Source: Beijerinckiaceae bacterium (GTDB lineage Bacteria; Pseudomonadota; Alphaproteobacteria; Rhizobiales; Beijerinckiaceae). Taken from it: 64,000 nt of DNA. The first letter of the stretch is position 1. Every line of letters starts with the position of its first letter. This document shows, in pieces, positions 1 through 10,357 of the stretch. A program made the translations under genes and the position numbers. The notes beneath the pieces are model-generated. The model made no database searches, was not told the origin of the DNA, and saw only the letters and a list, made by a program, of their open reading frames with translations. Location: positions 1 to 64,000 of the forward strand of contig CANGFE010000001.1 of NCBI GenBank assembly GCA_947453155.1, given 5' to 3'.

Positions 1-1
1 C

Positions 2-880
2 CGCATCAATCCCTATTCGATGATCGGCAATGCCCTGACTTTGCCGCTTGTCGAATTCATCGTCATGCCAGCGGCTTTGCTAGGCGTTGTGCTGGGCCCT
101 TTGGGTCTGGATGCTTGGGTCTGGCAATTAATGGGGCTCGGCATTTCCGGGATGATGGACGTATCGCGACTTGTTGCCGCTTTTCAGGGCTCGACGCATT
201 ATGTCGAGACATTCGGCTTTGTTGCGCTGCTGGTGATTGCGCTCGGCCTTTTGTTCTTATGCCTGTGGCGCAGCCAGATTCGTTGGTTTGGTGTGCCTCT
301 GGTGCTGGGAGGCTTATGGCTCGCGCAACAAGATCGCCCGCCTGATCTCGCTGTCGATGCGCGGGCGCGCAGCATTGCTGTGCGCGGTTTTTCGGGAAAA
401 TTTGAAGTGCTCAATGGAAAGGGCAATGATTTTGCCGTGTCACAATGGCTTTTGGCCGACGCGGATTCACGCAAGCCTAATGCACCCGATCTCAAGGGGA
501 GCAGCCAATGCGATCCGACTGGTTGCATCACGCATTGGAAGGATGGTCGCGTGATCGCTTTCATCACCGAGCCGCAGGCGTTCGCTGAAGATTGCGCCCG
601 TGCTGACGTCGTGATCACGCGCCTTTATGTTGGCGCTCACTGCAAAGGGCCTGAACTGATTTTAGATGGTGCGCATTTTGCTGCCCGTGGCGCGACGGAA
701 TTGCGTCTGCGCGCGGATGGCACATGGACGCAGCGGGTGGCGCGTGTCGAGGGCGCGGAGCGGCCTTGGCATCCGCAAAGACAGGCACGCTTGACGCGCG
801 CGCCTGTTGTCGCCAGCGGCGGAGCGCAGGATGAGGCGCAGGATGGAGAAAATGACCCGCGCCTGTTTAGTCCTGACTGA
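2..880 (+). CDS. comEC: ComEC/Rec2 family DNA-uptake protein, C-terminal part (5' end outside window)
   Basis: The reading frame is open from the window edge (R-I-N-P-Y-S precede the first Met at 20), so only the C-terminal ~290 residues are present. The fragment starts in the hydrophobic 'Competence' membrane domain (helices near residues 7-35 and 70-105 of the fragment) and ends with a soluble domain of about 170 residues that has a CDPTGC pair. ComEC is the inner-membrane channel for single-stranded DNA in natural transformation. The tail shows no HxHxDH metallo-beta-lactamase motif; it matches the short tail I associate with alphaproteobacterial ComEC. Its stop codon directly abuts the stop of lexA on the other strand with no spacer. 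Family call fairly sure; function in uptake is by family. Confidence 0.82.
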   Translation, partial: RINPYSMIGNALTLPLVEFIVMPAALLGVVLGPLGLDAWVWQLMGLGISGMMDVSRLVAAFQGSTHYVETFGFVALLVIALGLLFLCLWRSQIRWFGVPLVLGGLWLAQQDRPPDLAVDARARSIAVRGFSGKFEVLNGKGNDFAVSQWLLADADSRKPNAPDLKGSSQCDPTGCITHWKDGRVIAFITEPQAFAEDCARADVVITRLYVGAHCKGPELILDGAHFAARGATELRLRADGTWTQRVARVEGAERPWHPQRQARLTRAPVVASGGAQDEAQDGENDPRLFSPD

Positions 881-1582
881 TTAATATTTGCGGATGAGGC
901 TTACCAGCTTGCCCTGAATGCGGACGCGATCAGGCCCGAAAATGCGTGTCTCATAAGCGGAGTTTGCCGCCTCAAGCGCAATGGAGCCGCCCTTTTTGCG
1001 CAGACGTTTCAGCGTGGCTTCCTCATCATCAATAAGTGCCACAACAATATCGCCTGTTTCGGCGGTATCCTGCTTGCGGATGATGACTGTATCTTCATCC
1101 AAAATACCGGCTTCGATCATTGAATCCCCGCGCACTTCGAGCGCGAAATGATCGCCGGTGCCCAGAAACTCGGGCGGCATCGGGATGGTGTGTGAGGCGC
1201 TCTGGATTGCAGCAATGGGCGTGCCCGCCGCAATGCGCCCCATGACCGGAATCTGGTAGGCATCAAAACTTTCTTCGACGCGGACTGTCGGCATTTTGGG
1301 CGCGCGGTTGAGATCGCCTTCGATGACGGAGGGCGAGAATTTGCCGGGACGCGGTGCAGGCGTCGAGCTCTCAGGCATGCGCAAGACTTCGAGCGCGCGT
1401 GCACGATTGGGAAGGCGCCGAATGAAGCCGCGTTCTTCCAGCGCCATGATCAGGCGGTGAATGCCGGATTTTGAGGCCAGATCCAGCGCATCCTTCATTT
1501 CATCAAAGGAAGGAGGAACGCCGGTCTCCTTGAGTCGCTCATTGATAAAGCGCAGGAGCTCGCTCTGCTTCTTGGTCAGCAT
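881..1582 (-). CDS. lexA: LexA repressor (SOS regulator, self-cleaving)
   Basis: Transcriptional repressor of the SOS regulon; RecA-stimulated self-cleavage inactivates it. The 233-residue product starts [14 protein letters not shown] start at 1618 would add 12 basic residues and is less likely, because LexA proteins normally begin at this Met. The N-terminal winged helix spans about residues 1-65. The C-terminal S24 peptidase domain holds the Ala119-Gly120 scissile bond, the nucleophile Ser154 in GDSM and the general base Lys192. The long hinge (about 70-110) is usual for alphaproteobacterial LexA. It lies 150 bases downstream of moeA on the same strand, and a possible LexA operator lies between them, so autoregulation is likely. 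Confidence 0.96.
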   Translation of the reverse strand: MLTKKQSELLRFINERLKETGVPPSFDEMKDALDLASKSGIHRLIMALEERGFIRRLPNRARALEVLRMPESSTPAPRPGKFSPSVIEGDLNRAPKMPTVRVEESFDAYQIPVMGRIAAGTPIAAIQSASHTIPMPPEFLGTGDHFALEVRGDSMIEAGILDEDTVIIRKQDTAETGDIVVALIDDEEATLKRLRKKGGSIALEAANSAYETRIFGPDRVRIQGKLVSLIRKY

Positions 1583-1682
1583 GGGTCGTCGTCCCCGAAT
1601 TTTTGGGCGTCCAGCCAACCCGTTCCAAGGGCGCCATGACGCAGGCGCCCTCTGGATAGACGGAATCGACTAAACAAAGCGT

Positions 1683-1711
1683 GAACAAACTAACATGTTT
1701 TTGTTTTGTTC
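1683..1711 (-). promoter_or_regulatory. lexA operator: Possible LexA operator upstream of lexA
   Basis: The gap between moeA and lexA contains GTTT-N7-GTTC at 1697-1711, one mismatch from the alphaproteobacterial LexA box GTTC-N7-GTTC. A further GAAC at 1683-1686 lies 10 bases away. It sits about 100-130 bases before the lexA ATG, in AT-rich sequence unlike its surroundings. The box class is established knowledge for alphaproteobacteria; use of this copy is inference. Confidence 0.45.
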
Positions 1712-1733
1712 CGCAAGGGGGAGGATTTGGCGC

Positions 1734-2954
1734 TTAAACCCGCAACATCCGGCAGGTTTCGCCAGCCTTGGTCGCGCGCGCATGGGCCTCGCGTACGATC
1801 AGGCATTGGGCTTCTGACAGGATGCGCAGCATGGAAGAGTCTTGTCGTGTAAAACTCTCGACCAGCGGGTGGCCGTCTTTCTGGCCTGTGATGCGGGCGC
1901 GCAGATAGTCCTGGCGGCTGTCATTCTCGGGCAAGTCTGACGCAAGCACTGCGACTTCTGTGCGGTCATCGCCCGCATGGGGATCGCCCGACAAAGCCCG
2001 CACCAGCGGCACCAGAAAAAGAAGCCCGCAGACAATAGCGGATACGGGATTTCCGGGCAGGCCCAGAATGCGCATGTCGCCGATCTGGCCGTGCATCAAC
2101 GGTTTTCCCGGACGCATGGCAATGCGCCAGAAGCCGAGCTCCATGCCTTCGCGCGCGAGCGCTGTTTGCACGAGATCATGATCGCCCACAGAGGCGCCAC
2201 CGAGTGTGACCAGCACATCAGCGCCATAAGCGCGAGCGGAGCGGATGGCGGCTTCAATGGCAGCAAAATTATCGCCGGCAATGCCCAGATCAATCACATC
2301 AGCGCCCGCATTTTCAGCGTAAGCACGGACCGCAAATGTATTGGACGCAACAATTTGGTCGGGGCCGATCTCTTCGCCCGGACGCACCAATTCATCGCCT
2401 GTCGCGAGCAATGCGACGCGCGGACGGCGTGTGACGGGGAGGGCTGGATGATTCATCGCAGCAGCGAGGGCGAGTTCAGCTGGCCCAAGGCGTTGGCCTT
2501 TTTTCAGCAGCACGTCGCCAGCTGAAAAATCGAGGCCCGCGCCGCGCACATAACGGCCCAGCGTCTCGCTTTCGAGCGCGGTGACCGTCGCGCCGTCGGC
2601 CTTGGTATATTCTTGAATGAGGATTGTGTCTGCACCATCGGGCACAGGTGCGCCCGTGAAGATGCGCACGGCGTCGCCGGCTTTCACTTCGCCTGCGAAG
2701 CGGCGACCCGCCGCGCTTTCGCCAATCACTTTGAGCGTAGCAGGCACTTGCGCAATATCGGCCGCCCGCACGGCATAACCATCCATAGCTGAAGCTGGGA
2801 AGGGTGGTTGTGTGCGCAAAGCCGCAACATCTTCCGCCAGAGTACGGCCGCGGCAGTCTGCCAACGGCACGCGTTCAACGGCCAGCGGCACAGGCGCGCT
2901 AGACAGCACGCGCATCAGCGCGTCTTGGACGGGGAGAAGTGGTGCGCGGCTCAC
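1734..2954 (-). CDS. moeA: Molybdopterin molybdenumtransferase MoeA
   Basis: Inserts molybdate into adenylylated molybdopterin in the last step of molybdenum cofactor synthesis. The 406-residue product has the MoeA order: an N-terminal linker, the GDA-type domain with GGASVGDHD near residue 250 and PGKP about 35 residues later, a GLPGNP loop, and the C-terminal beta-barrel. I chose the GTG start at 2954 because it overlaps the moaC stop in a GTGA junction; a TTG start 18 bases upstream is possible. It is the last gene of the trpC-moaC-moeA run, so translation is probably coupled to moaC. Confidence 0.94.
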   Translation of the reverse strand: MSRAPLLPVQDALMRVLSSAPVPLAVERVPLADCRGRTLAEDVAALRTQPPFPASAMDGYAVRAADIAQVPATLKVIGESAAGRRFAGEVKAGDAVRIFTGAPVPDGADTILIQEYTKADGATVTALESETLGRYVRGAGLDFSAGDVLLKKGQRLGPAELALAAAMNHPALPVTRRPRVALLATGDELVRPGEEIGPDQIVASNTFAVRAYAENAGADVIDLGIAGDNFAAIEAAIRSARAYGADVLVTLGGASVGDHDLVQTALAREGMELGFWRIAMRPGKPLMHGQIGDMRILGLPGNPVSAIVCGLLFLVPLVRALSGDPHAGDDRTEVAVLASDLPENDSRQDYLRARITGQKDGHPLVESFTRQDSSMLRILSEAQCLIVREAHARATKAGETCRMLRV

Positions 2955-3433
2955 GGATCGTCCCGGCGCCAATCGCCGGATTTACCGCCGCGCTTCTCTG
3001 TCATGCCAATTGCTTCAATCGTCATGAAACGATCAACCGCTTTGAGCATGTCATAGATGGTGAGGCAGGCAACGCTGACGGCTGTAAGGGCTTCCATTTC
3101 AACACCCGTCTGCCCGCCGACTTTGACTTCCGCGCGCACATGTACGCCGGGCAATTTCTCGTCGGGTGTCAGATCGAGTGTCACTTTGGAAATCAGCAGG
3201 GGATGGCAGAGCGGGATCAGCTCATGCGTTTTTTTCGCCGCCATGATGCCGGCAATGCGCGCCGTGCCCAGCACGTCGCCCTTCTTGGCATCACCTGACA
3301 AGCAGAGCTGCAAGGTCTCGGGCTTCATCACCACGCGGCCTTCCGCGACAGCCACGCGTGTGGTGACGGCTTTCTCCGACACATCGACCATATGGGCTTC
3401 GCCCGAGGCGTTGATATGCGAGAGCTTTGTCAT
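2951..3433 (-). CDS. moaC: Cyclic pyranopterin monophosphate synthase MoaC
   Basis: Converts 3',8-cyclo-dihydro-GTP to cyclic pyranopterin monophosphate, the second step of molybdenum cofactor synthesis. The 160-residue length is typical. The family signatures are present: the LCHPLL active-site segment near residue 75, the [20 protein letters not shown] helix near residue 110, and a conserved Lys-Gly-Gly-Lys-Ser tail. Its ATG shares one base with the trpC stop (TGATG), and its stop overlaps the GTG of moeA, which indicates one transcript with coupled translation. Confidence 0.96.
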   Translation of the reverse strand: MTKLSHINASGEAHMVDVSEKAVTTRVAVAEGRVVMKPETLQLCLSGDAKKGDVLGTARIAGIMAAKKTHELIPLCHPLLISKVTLDLTPDEKLPGVHVRAEVKVGGQTGVEMEALTAVSVACLTIYDMLKAVDRFMTIEAIGMTEKRGGKSGDWRRDDP

Positions 3434-4245
3434 CAGTGGCGCGCCTCAAGGGCCGGGCCGTGCAGCAAATCATGCGTGGCTTTGACCACATCGTCCTGAC
3501 GCATCAAGCTCTCGCCAACGAGGAGTGTGCCAATGTTAGAGGCCACAAGCCGCATCGCATCAGCATGCGAGCCGATGCCGCTTTCGCCCACAATGATGCG
3601 ATCATTGGGAACGAGTTTGGCGAGACGCTCGGAAACATCGAGCGAGGTGTGGAATGTATGAAGGTCGCGATTGTTGATGCCAACGAGTCGCGTCTCCAGC
3701 GGCAAGGCGCGCTTGAGCTCTTCTTCATTATGCACTTCGACCAACACATCCATGTGCAGATCATGTGCAACCTTGTTGAGCTCGCGCGCTGTCTCGTCAG
3801 AGACCGCCGCCATAATAATCAGAATGCAATCGGCTCCCCAGGCGCGGGCCTCGAAAACCTGATAGCGGTCATACATAAAGTCTTTGCGCAGAGCGGGCAG
3901 CTTCACCGCATTGCGCGCCGCTGTCAGATATTCCGGCTTGCCCTGGAACGACGGCTCGTCGGTCAGAACTGAGAGGCAGCAAGCGCCGCCTTTCTCGTAA
4001 GCTGTCGCCAGTTTCGGCGGATCGAAATCTGCACGGATGAGGCCTTTTGACGGGCTCGCCTTTTTAATCTCGGCGATGAGCGCAAATTGATTGCGCGCGA
4101 GCTTGTCTTCGATGGCTTTCACAAAGCCACGCGTGCTCGATTGTTCGCCGATCTTGCGCTCCAGCGCGTGGAGCGGCATGCGCACCTTGGCTTCGGCAAT
4201 TTCCTTGCGCTTATAGGTTTCGATTTTGCGCAGAATGTCGGACAT
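3433..4245 (-). CDS. trpC: Indole-3-glycerol phosphate synthase TrpC
   Basis: Closes the indole ring from carboxyphenylamino-deoxyribulose phosphate in tryptophan synthesis. The 270-residue single-domain (beta/alpha)8 barrel has the catalytic Lys in the [11 protein letters not shown] segment near residue 60, the LRKDF strand, and the phosphate-binding GESGI loop near residue 220. No TrpF domain is fused. It starts 3 bases after trpD ends and shares one base with moaC, inside the trpEGDC-moaC-moeA operon. Confidence 0.97.
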   Translation of the reverse strand: MSDILRKIETYKRKEIAEAKVRMPLHALERKIGEQSSTRGFVKAIEDKLARNQFALIAEIKKASPSKGLIRADFDPPKLATAYEKGGACCLSVLTDEPSFQGKPEYLTAARNAVKLPALRKDFMYDRYQVFEARAWGADCILIIMAAVSDETARELNKVAHDLHMDVLVEVHNEEELKRALPLETRLVGINNRDLHTFHTSLDVSERLAKLVPNDRIIVGESGIGSHADAMRLVASNIGTLLVGESLMRQDDVVKATHDLLHGPALEARH

Positions 4246-4248
4246 GTC

Positions 4249-5265
4249 TTACCCGCGGTTCGAAACGGCAACGAGCTTTTCAAGCGTCGCCTTTGCGCTG
4301 CCATCTTCCAGCGCTTTTGCGCCCAGTGCAACGCCTGCTTTGAGGTCAGCGGCTTTTCCAGCCACCAGAAGGGCTGCGGCTGTATTGAAGAGCGCAATAT
4401 CGCGATAGGCGTTCTTTTCGCCTGCCAAAACATCACGCAAGGCGCGCGCGTTAAACTCGGGATCGCCGCCCTTCAAATCTTCCGCCTTGGCCTTGGCGAG
4501 GCCTGCATCTTCCGGATTGACGGTGAAGGACGAGATGTCACCCTTGTCGAGCGCCACGACATGCGTCGGACCTGTGGTGGTCAATTCATCAAGTCCATCA
4601 GAACCATGGACCAACCAAATTTTCTGGGAGCCGAGGTTACGGAGCACTTCGGCCATTGGTTTCAGCAGAGATTGCGAAAACGTGCCGATGACCTGATGCT
4701 TGACGCCAGCCGGATTGGAGAGCGGGCCCAAAATGTTGAAAATCGTGCGCGTGCCGAGTTCGACGCGGGTCGGGCCAACGTGTCGCATCGCGAGGTGATG
4801 TGATTGCGCCATCATGAAACCGATCTTGGCCTCATTGATGCAGGCCTCGACGGCAGCCGCTGTGACACCAATACCAACTCCCAAAGCGCCGAGCACATCG
4901 CTGGCGCCAGATTTCGACGAGGCCGCGCGGTTGCCATGTTTGGCAACGGGCACGCCGCATGCGGCTGTGATGATGGAGGCGAGTGTCGAGACATTATAGG
5001 TGCCCGCGCCATCGCCGCCGGTGCCGACAATATCAATCGCGCCAGCAGGCGCGTTCACGCGCGTCATCTTCGCGCGCATGGCGGTGACTGCGCCGGTAAT
5101 TTCGTCCACCGTTTCACCGCGCACGCGCAGCGCCATCAGGAAGGCGCCCATTTGCGAGGGGGTAACTTCGCCAGAGAGAATATTGTCGAAAGCGAGTTCG
5201 GCTTCCGCACGCGTCAGACTGGCGCCTGTGGCGACTTTTGCAATCAGAGGTTTGAAGGATTCCAT
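4249..5265 (-). CDS. trpD: Anthranilate phosphoribosyltransferase TrpD
   Basis: Transfers the phosphoribosyl group of PRPP to anthranilate. The 338-residue protein carries the family hallmarks: the GTGGDG PRPP loop near residue 82, the [15 protein letters not shown] segment near 110, and the VHGSDGLDE strand near 217. There is no fused TrpG domain; trpG is a separate gene 13 bases upstream. The position between trpG and trpC is the expected alphaproteobacterial order. Confidence 0.97.
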   Translation of the reverse strand: MESFKPLIAKVATGASLTRAEAELAFDNILSGEVTPSQMGAFLMALRVRGETVDEITGAVTAMRAKMTRVNAPAGAIDIVGTGGDGAGTYNVSTLASIITAACGVPVAKHGNRAASSKSGASDVLGALGVGIGVTAAAVEACINEAKIGFMMAQSHHLAMRHVGPTRVELGTRTIFNILGPLSNPAGVKHQVIGTFSQSLLKPMAEVLRNLGSQKIWLVHGSDGLDELTTTGPTHVVALDKGDISSFTVNPEDAGLAKAKAEDLKGGDPEFNARALRDVLAGEKNAYRDIALFNTAAALLVAGKAADLKAGVALGAKALEDGSAKATLEKLVAVSNRG

Positions 5266-5278
5266 CTATCGTCTCCGC

Positions 5279-5872
5279 TCAACCGCGCTGCTTGTTGAAA
5301 GCAGCGGCGAGGTCGAGGAAATTTTTCAGGATGAGATGCCCGTGCTGGGAGGCAATGCTCTCGGGGTGGAATTGTACGCCGTGCACGGGATGCGCCTTGT
5401 GTGAGAGTGCCATGATGAGGCCATCAACTTCCGCTGTGACCGCTAGGCAATCGGGCAAGGTTTTGCGATCGACAATCAGCGAATGATAGCGGGTCGCTTC
5501 AAACGGGCCTTCAATGCCTTTGAACAATGTCTCAGCACGATGCGTGATCGTCGACATTTTGCCATGCAGTGGTTCTGGCGCGCGGATAACGTCGCCGCCA
5601 TAGGCATCACCAATCGATTGATGGCCGAGGCACACGCCCATGATTGGCACTCCGCCATTGGCCTGTTTGATCACCTCAAGGCAAATGCCTGCTTCTTTCG
5701 GCGTGCAGGGGCCGGGCGACAGAACAATGGCTTCTGGCCTTTTGGCGAGCAGTTCTTGCGTTGAAATCGCATCATTGCGGATGACTTCAACATCAGCGCC
5801 GAGCGAGCCGAAATAATGGACGAGGTTCCAGGTGAAGCTGTCGTAATTATCGACGAGGACGAGTTTCATCAC
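5279..5872 (-). CDS. trpG: Anthranilate synthase component II, glutamine amidotransferase TrpG
   Basis: Supplies ammonia from glutamine to TrpE. The 197-residue class I amidotransferase has its nucleophile Cys in GVCLGHQ near residue 81 and the His-Glu pair in VQFHPES near residue 172. The ATG overlaps the trpE stop by four bases, which fits co-translation of the two synthase subunits in near-equal amounts. In several rhizobia trpE and trpG are fused; here they remain separate. Confidence 0.96.
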   Translation of the reverse strand: MMKLVLVDNYDSFTWNLVHYFGSLGADVEVIRNDAISTQELLAKRPEAIVLSPGPCTPKEAGICLEVIKQANGGVPIMGVCLGHQSIGDAYGGDVIRAPEPLHGKMSTITHRAETLFKGIEGPFEATRYHSLIVDRKTLPDCLAVTAEVDGLIMALSHKAHPVHGVQFHPESIASQHGHLILKNFLDLAAAFNKQRG

Positions 5873-7392
5873 TGGCCTCGCTTTCCGCCGGTGGCAAAGC
5901 GCACGGCTTCTTCAGCAGCGCGGAAGAGCGCCTTGGCCTTGTTCACGCATTCGCGGTGTTCTGATGCCGGGTCGGAATCATAGACAATGCCCGCACCCGC
6001 CTGCGCATGCATCTTTCCGTCTTTGATCACCGCGGTTCGCAGGACGATACACGTATCCATTTCGCCCGATGCGCCGAAATAGCCGATGCAGCCAGCATAA
6101 ATGCCGCGCTTGTCGGTTTCCAATTCGTCGATGATTTCCATGGCGCGCACTTTAGGTGCGCCGGACACTGTGCCTGCTGGGAAGCCAGCCGATAAAGCAT
6201 CAATCACATCATGCTGGGGCGAGAGTTCGCCTTCGATATTGGAGACAATATGCATGACATGGCTGTACCGCTCGACGAAGAATTTTTCGGTCACATCGAC
6301 TGTGCCGATTTCCGCGACACGGCCAACATCATTGCGCCCGAGATCCAGCAGCATGAGATGTTCTGCGCGTTCTTTCGGATCAGCGAGCAATTCTGCGGCA
6401 AGCGCTTCATCTTCCGCCTGCGTTTGGCCACGCCAGCGTGTGCCAGCAATGGGGCGGATCGTCACCTTCTGATCGCGCACACGCACCAGAATTTCGGGGC
6501 TGGAACAAACGATCTGATAACCACCAAAATCGAGATAGCAAAGGAACGGCGCCGGGTTCACGCGGCGCAAAGCGCGGTAGAGCGAAAATGCTGGCAGATC
6601 AAACAAGCTGGTGAAACGCTGCGACAGCACAACCTGAAAAATATCGCCGGCGCGAATATAGTCTTTCGCTTTGGCGACCATTTCCAGAAAACGGCTTTCG
6701 CTCGTATTGGAGACAGGCTCTTTCGCCACCATGCGGGGATCGGCTTGTGGCGCGACATGATCGAGCGGGCTTTCCAGCACATGAACGAGCGCATCAAGGC
6801 GGGCTTGCGCGCTTTCATAAGCAGCACGTGCTGATGTGCCCACCTGCGGGCGCACGGGCGTCACGATCGTGAGTTCGTCTTTGACACTGTCGAACACGGC
6901 CATGAGTGTTGGGCGGATCATCACCGCTTCCGGCACACCAATCGGATCGGGCTTGGCCGGTGCCAGGCGCTCCATCTGACGAACCATGTCATAGCCGAGA
7001 TAGCCGAATACACCGGCAGCCATCGGCGGCAGATTGACGCCCTGCAATTCGGGGACAGCGGATTCGGCGATCAGCGCACGCAACGCGTCCAGCGGCTTGC
7101 CGGGGCAGGGCTGAAAGGCATTCGCATCTGTCAGAGCGTTCCGATTGATTTCCGCGCGGTCGCCATTGGCGCGCCAAATGATGTCGGGTTCAAGCCCGAT
7201 CATCGAATAGCGTCCGCGCGCAGCCCCACCTTCAACCGATTCCAGCAGGAAGATATTTCCTGCGCGACCAGAGGACAGTTTCAGAAAAGCCGAAACGGGG
7301 GTTTCTAGATCGGCAACGAGCTTTGTCGAGACGAGCACGGGCTGGCCAGCATCATAGGCCTTAGTGAACGTCTCGAGGGAGGGTTCAAACAT
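5869..7392 (-). CDS. trpE: Anthranilate synthase component I TrpE
   Basis: Aminates chorismate and releases pyruvate to give anthranilate, the committed step to tryptophan. The 507-residue protein has an N-terminal domain with LLES near residue 50 and a Ser ten residues later, the known tryptophan feedback-binding element. The chorismate-binding domain carries AGTRWRG near residue 315 and AGTVSGAPK near 408. It starts only 9 bases after the ppiD-like gene ends, so it probably shares a transcript with that gene. I see no leader peptide rich in Trp codons in this tight junction, so an attenuator directly before trpE is unlikely. Confidence 0.97.
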   Translation of the reverse strand: MFEPSLETFTKAYDAGQPVLVSTKLVADLETPVSAFLKLSSGRAGNIFLLESVEGGAARGRYSMIGLEPDIIWRANGDRAEINRNALTDANAFQPCPGKPLDALRALIAESAVPELQGVNLPPMAAGVFGYLGYDMVRQMERLAPAKPDPIGVPEAVMIRPTLMAVFDSVKDELTIVTPVRPQVGTSARAAYESAQARLDALVHVLESPLDHVAPQADPRMVAKEPVSNTSESRFLEMVAKAKDYIRAGDIFQVVLSQRFTSLFDLPAFSLYRALRRVNPAPFLCYLDFGGYQIVCSSPEILVRVRDQKVTIRPIAGTRWRGQTQAEDEALAAELLADPKERAEHLMLLDLGRNDVGRVAEIGTVDVTEKFFVERYSHVMHIVSNIEGELSPQHDVIDALSAGFPAGTVSGAPKVRAMEIIDELETDKRGIYAGCIGYFGASGEMDTCIVLRTAVIKDGKMHAQAGAGIVYDSDPASEHRECVNKAKALFRAAEEAVRFATGGKRGQ

Positions 7393-7401
7393 GTGTTCTG
7401 C

Positions 7402-9309
7402 TCAATAAGCGTCGCCGCCGCCAACCGCGAGGTTGAGCGCAGCGCCATTGATTTTCACGCCCAGATCCATCTGCAATTTGCCGATATATTGCAACAGAAG
7501 ATCATTGCCGAGGCTTTGGGACAATTGCGTTGCAATGGCAACGGCCTGTTCGCTTTCGGCATCAAAGCCAGGAACAACCGCATCATTGATCTTGAAGAGG
7601 ATGCGCGTCAGGCCTTCACCTGCAGCAGAGCCGGCGCGACCGACGGGCAGATTGAAAATCTGCGCAACGACGCCAGCTGCCAGATTGGGCGCGCCACCAC
7701 GGCGCACATCCTTCGCGCTTTCGACTTTCAAGCCGCCATTGTCTTTGGCGATTTTTTCAATGGCTTCGCCGCTTTCCAAAGCCTTGACGAGTTCAATAGC
7801 TTTGGTGGTCAGCGCGCGACGAATTTCATCCTCACGCCACGCCTTAACAACTTCGTCCTTCACCTCTTCGAGGCTCCGGTCATGGGCAGGCTCGATACCC
7901 AGAATTTCAAACCAGACATAGCCATTGTCGCGCGTATTGACCGCTTCATTGTCAACGCCAATATCGGAGGCGAAAACGGCGCGCAGAACGCTATCAGCAT
8001 CTTTCAGCTCAACCGTCTTGCCAGACTTGTCGGTGCCTGTGGCATCGACCGCGTCAACGGTTGTGACCTTGAGATTGGCTTTTTGTGCGGCTTCGGCCAG
8101 CGGCTTGCCGGAGGCGCGCTCATCTTCAATGGCGTCATGCAGCTGCATGACCTTTGAGCGGGCGCGCGAGACGGCAATTTCTTGCTTCAACTCGGCGACG
8201 ACCTCTTCGAAAGGCTTTGTCTGACCCGCGGTGACCGCGCCGACTTTCACAATGACAAAACCGAAACGGCCTTTGACCGGCTGGCTGACCTCGTTGGCAG
8301 GCGTGGTGAAAGCGGCATCTGCAACGGTTGGATCAAGAATAGCCGCGCGTGCCACTTGGCCAAGGGACACATCTTCTTCCGAGCGGCCCTGTTCCTTGGC
8401 CACATCGAGGAAGCTGGTGCCCTTGGCGATTTTTTCGCGGGCTGCTTTGGCTGCGTCTTCCGTGGGGAACACAAGCTGTTGGACTTGGCGTGTCTCGGCC
8501 GTGCCAAAGCGTTCGCCCTTGACGCGCTCATATTGTGCACGCGCATCGGCGTCGGACACGGAAGCCGCATCCGCCACGGTTGAAGGCGTCACAGCGAGCG
8601 TGACGATCTTGCGATATTCCGGCGCGCGCCAATTGCTCTTGCGGATTTCAAACCATGTCTTGAGTTCGTCATCCTTGGGCTGTGCAATCGTGCCAGCGGC
8701 TGCTTGGGGCAGGACGATATATTCGATGGCGCGGGTTTCATTAGCGTAGTGATGAATGGCTTCCTGCAAGGCCATCGGCACTGGGATGCGTCCTGTGACG
8801 GTTTCAGCCACGTCCTGACGCAGATAATTTTTGCGCTGTTCGCGCACGAAGCTCAGCTCGTTAAATCCATTGTCGCGCAGAACATCATTGAAGCGCGTGC
8901 GGTCGAAGCGGCCATCACCGCCTTTAAAGACCGGATCTTCCAAAATCATGCGGCCAATGGTTTCGTCTGACAGTGCCAGATTGAGCGTACGCACTTTTTG
9001 GTCGAGTGCGGCTTCTGAAATCATGCGACCCAGCACTTGCTGGTCGAGGCCAAAGGCGCGCGCTTGATCATTGGTGATCGCGCGGCGTGTTTGACTTTGC
9101 AGATTGGTGATCTGCGACTGATAATTTTGGCGGAATTCAGCGGTCGAAATATTGGCCGACCCGACTTCAGCAACATTGCTGACGCCAATGCCTTTGAAAA
9201 TATCGCCGATGCCCCAAATGGCGAAAGATCCAATCAGAATGCTGAAGACGATCGTCAAAATCGTCTTACCCAGCCAATTCTGCGACGCACGGCGCATGCC
9301 CTCTAGCAT
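7402..9309 (-). CDS. ppiD: PpiD-like periplasmic peptidyl-prolyl isomerase (SurA N-terminal and parvulin domains)
   Basis: Membrane-anchored folding factor for proteins leaving the Sec translocon. The 635-residue chain starts with a cytoplasmic stretch and one membrane helix (about residues 15-35), followed by a SurA_N_3-type chaperone region (about 40-210). A parvulin domain lies around 245-370, recognisable by the GRFGFVIVKV strand at its end. The C-terminal chaperone-like part is about 400-620. It begins the leftward run that continues into trpE. Promoter elements should lie in the 174-base divergent gap to tpiA. Family certain; substrates unknown. Confidence 0.9.
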   Translation of the reverse strand: MLEGMRRASQNWLGKTILTIVFSILIGSFAIWGIGDIFKGIGVSNVAEVGSANISTAEFRQNYQSQITNLQSQTRRAITNDQARAFGLDQQVLGRMISEAALDQKVRTLNLALSDETIGRMILEDPVFKGGDGRFDRTRFNDVLRDNGFNELSFVREQRKNYLRQDVAETVTGRIPVPMALQEAIHHYANETRAIEYIVLPQAAAGTIAQPKDDELKTWFEIRKSNWRAPEYRKIVTLAVTPSTVADAASVSDADARAQYERVKGERFGTAETRQVQQLVFPTEDAAKAAREKIAKGTSFLDVAKEQGRSEEDVSLGQVARAAILDPTVADAAFTTPANEVSQPVKGRFGFVIVKVGAVTAGQTKPFEEVVAELKQEIAVSRARSKVMQLHDAIEDERASGKPLAEAAQKANLKVTTVDAVDATGTDKSGKTVELKDADSVLRAVFASDIGVDNEAVNTRDNGYVWFEILGIEPAHDRSLEEVKDEVVKAWREDEIRRALTTKAIELVKALESGEAIEKIAKDNGGLKVESAKDVRRGGAPNLAAGVVAQIFNLPVGRAGSAAGEGLTRILFKINDAVVPGFDAESEQAVAIATQLSQSLGNDLLLQYIGKLQMDLGVKINGAALNLAVGGGDAY

Positions 9310-9483
9310 TGTCTCATTCCGATTTAGAGCGATTGGGCGCTTTTTGCGCCGCGGGCGCGGACTATAGGGAGGGGGCGGGGGCGATGCAACGCAGGCCTGT
9401 CAGGTCCGAAGGCGCGGCTTGGAAGGTTTGGGGCCATCTGCTAGTTGGGCGGCCGAGATCGTTAATTTTAGAGGAATTCGCCC

Positions 9484-10242
9484 ATGACCATCCGCCCAAC
9501 TCCCCTCGTTGCGGGAAATTGGAAGATGAACGGCCTCAAGGCCGCTCTGACAGAGATCGCCGCCATTCGTGATGGCGTTGCGGCTGGGGGCTTTGGCCGG
9601 GCCGAGGCGGCGGTTTGCCCGCCCGCCACCCTTGTGGCTGCGGCCGCTGATCTCGCCAAAGGCTCAGCTCTGGCCATTGGCGGGCAGGATTGCCATGCCA
9701 AGGTCTCGGGCGCCCATACGGGCGATATTTCGGCTGAAATGCTGAAGGATGCGGGGGCGACTTATGTGATCGTTGGCCATTCCGAGCGCCGCACCGACCA
9801 CGAAGAAACCTCGGCACAGGTCAAAGCCAAGGCGGAAGCCGCCATAGCGGCTGGCCTCAAGGCGATTGTCTGCGTGGGCGAGAGCGAGGCTGAGCGCCGT
9901 GCGGGTACAACCTTGACGGTCGTTGGCCAGCAAATGAGCGAGAGCTGGCCCGCGGGCGCCACGCCGGACAATCTCGTCATCGCCTATGAGCCCATCTGGG
10001 CCATCGGCACCGGCTTGACCCCTACTGCTGCCGATGTGGCCGAGGTTCATGCCTTCTTGCGCAAGGAAGCGCTGCGGCTTGCGGGTCCCGCCGGGGCTGG
10101 CGTCCGTCTGCTCTATGGCGGTTCGGTAAAGCCCTCCAATGCGGCCGAGTTGATGGGCGTGGCCGATGTCGATGGTGCGCTGGTGGGTGGCGCGAGCCTC
10201 AAGGCGACCGACTTCCTCGGCATTGCTGCGGCTTATAAGTAA
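9484..10242 (+). CDS. tpiA: Triose-phosphate isomerase
   Basis: Interconverts dihydroxyacetone phosphate and glyceraldehyde 3-phosphate in glycolysis. The 252-residue barrel has the Asn/Lys pair in GNWKMNG (residues 11-17), the catalytic His in VGHSERR near residue 99, the catalytic Glu in [11 protein letters not shown] near residue 170 followed by the mobile loop, and the GGSVKPSN phosphate loop near 217. A good ribosome binding site (GAGGAA) precedes the ATG. A strong hairpin follows the gene at 10257-10280, so it may be transcribed alone. Confidence 0.98.
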   Translation: MTIRPTPLVAGNWKMNGLKAALTEIAAIRDGVAAGGFGRAEAAVCPPATLVAAAADLAKGSALAIGGQDCHAKVSGAHTGDISAEMLKDAGATYVIVGHSERRTDHEETSAQVKAKAEAAIAAGLKAIVCVGESEAERRAGTTLTVVGQQMSESWPAGATPDNLVIAYEPIWAIGTGLTPTAADVAEVHAFLRKEALRLAGPAGAGVRLLYGGSVKPSNAAELMGVADVDGALVGGASLKATDFLGIAAAYK

Positions 10243-10256
10243 GTGATCTGCCAAAA

Positions 10257-10288
10257 CCCCGGCGACAGTGGACGCCGGGGCCACTTTT
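10257..10288 (+). terminator. Terminator-like hairpin after tpiA
   Basis: A perfect 8-base GC stem (10257-10264 with 10273-10280, 8-base loop) lies 14 bases after the tpiA stop. It is followed by CCACTTTT, so the T tract is short and offset. It probably reduces read-through into secG. Confidence 0.55.
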
Positions 10289-10357
10289 GGGCTATGAGGC
10301 ACACGAATTCACAAGGCGCGGATGTGCGCGCCTGTCCAGCGGAAGCGGTTTTTCGTC

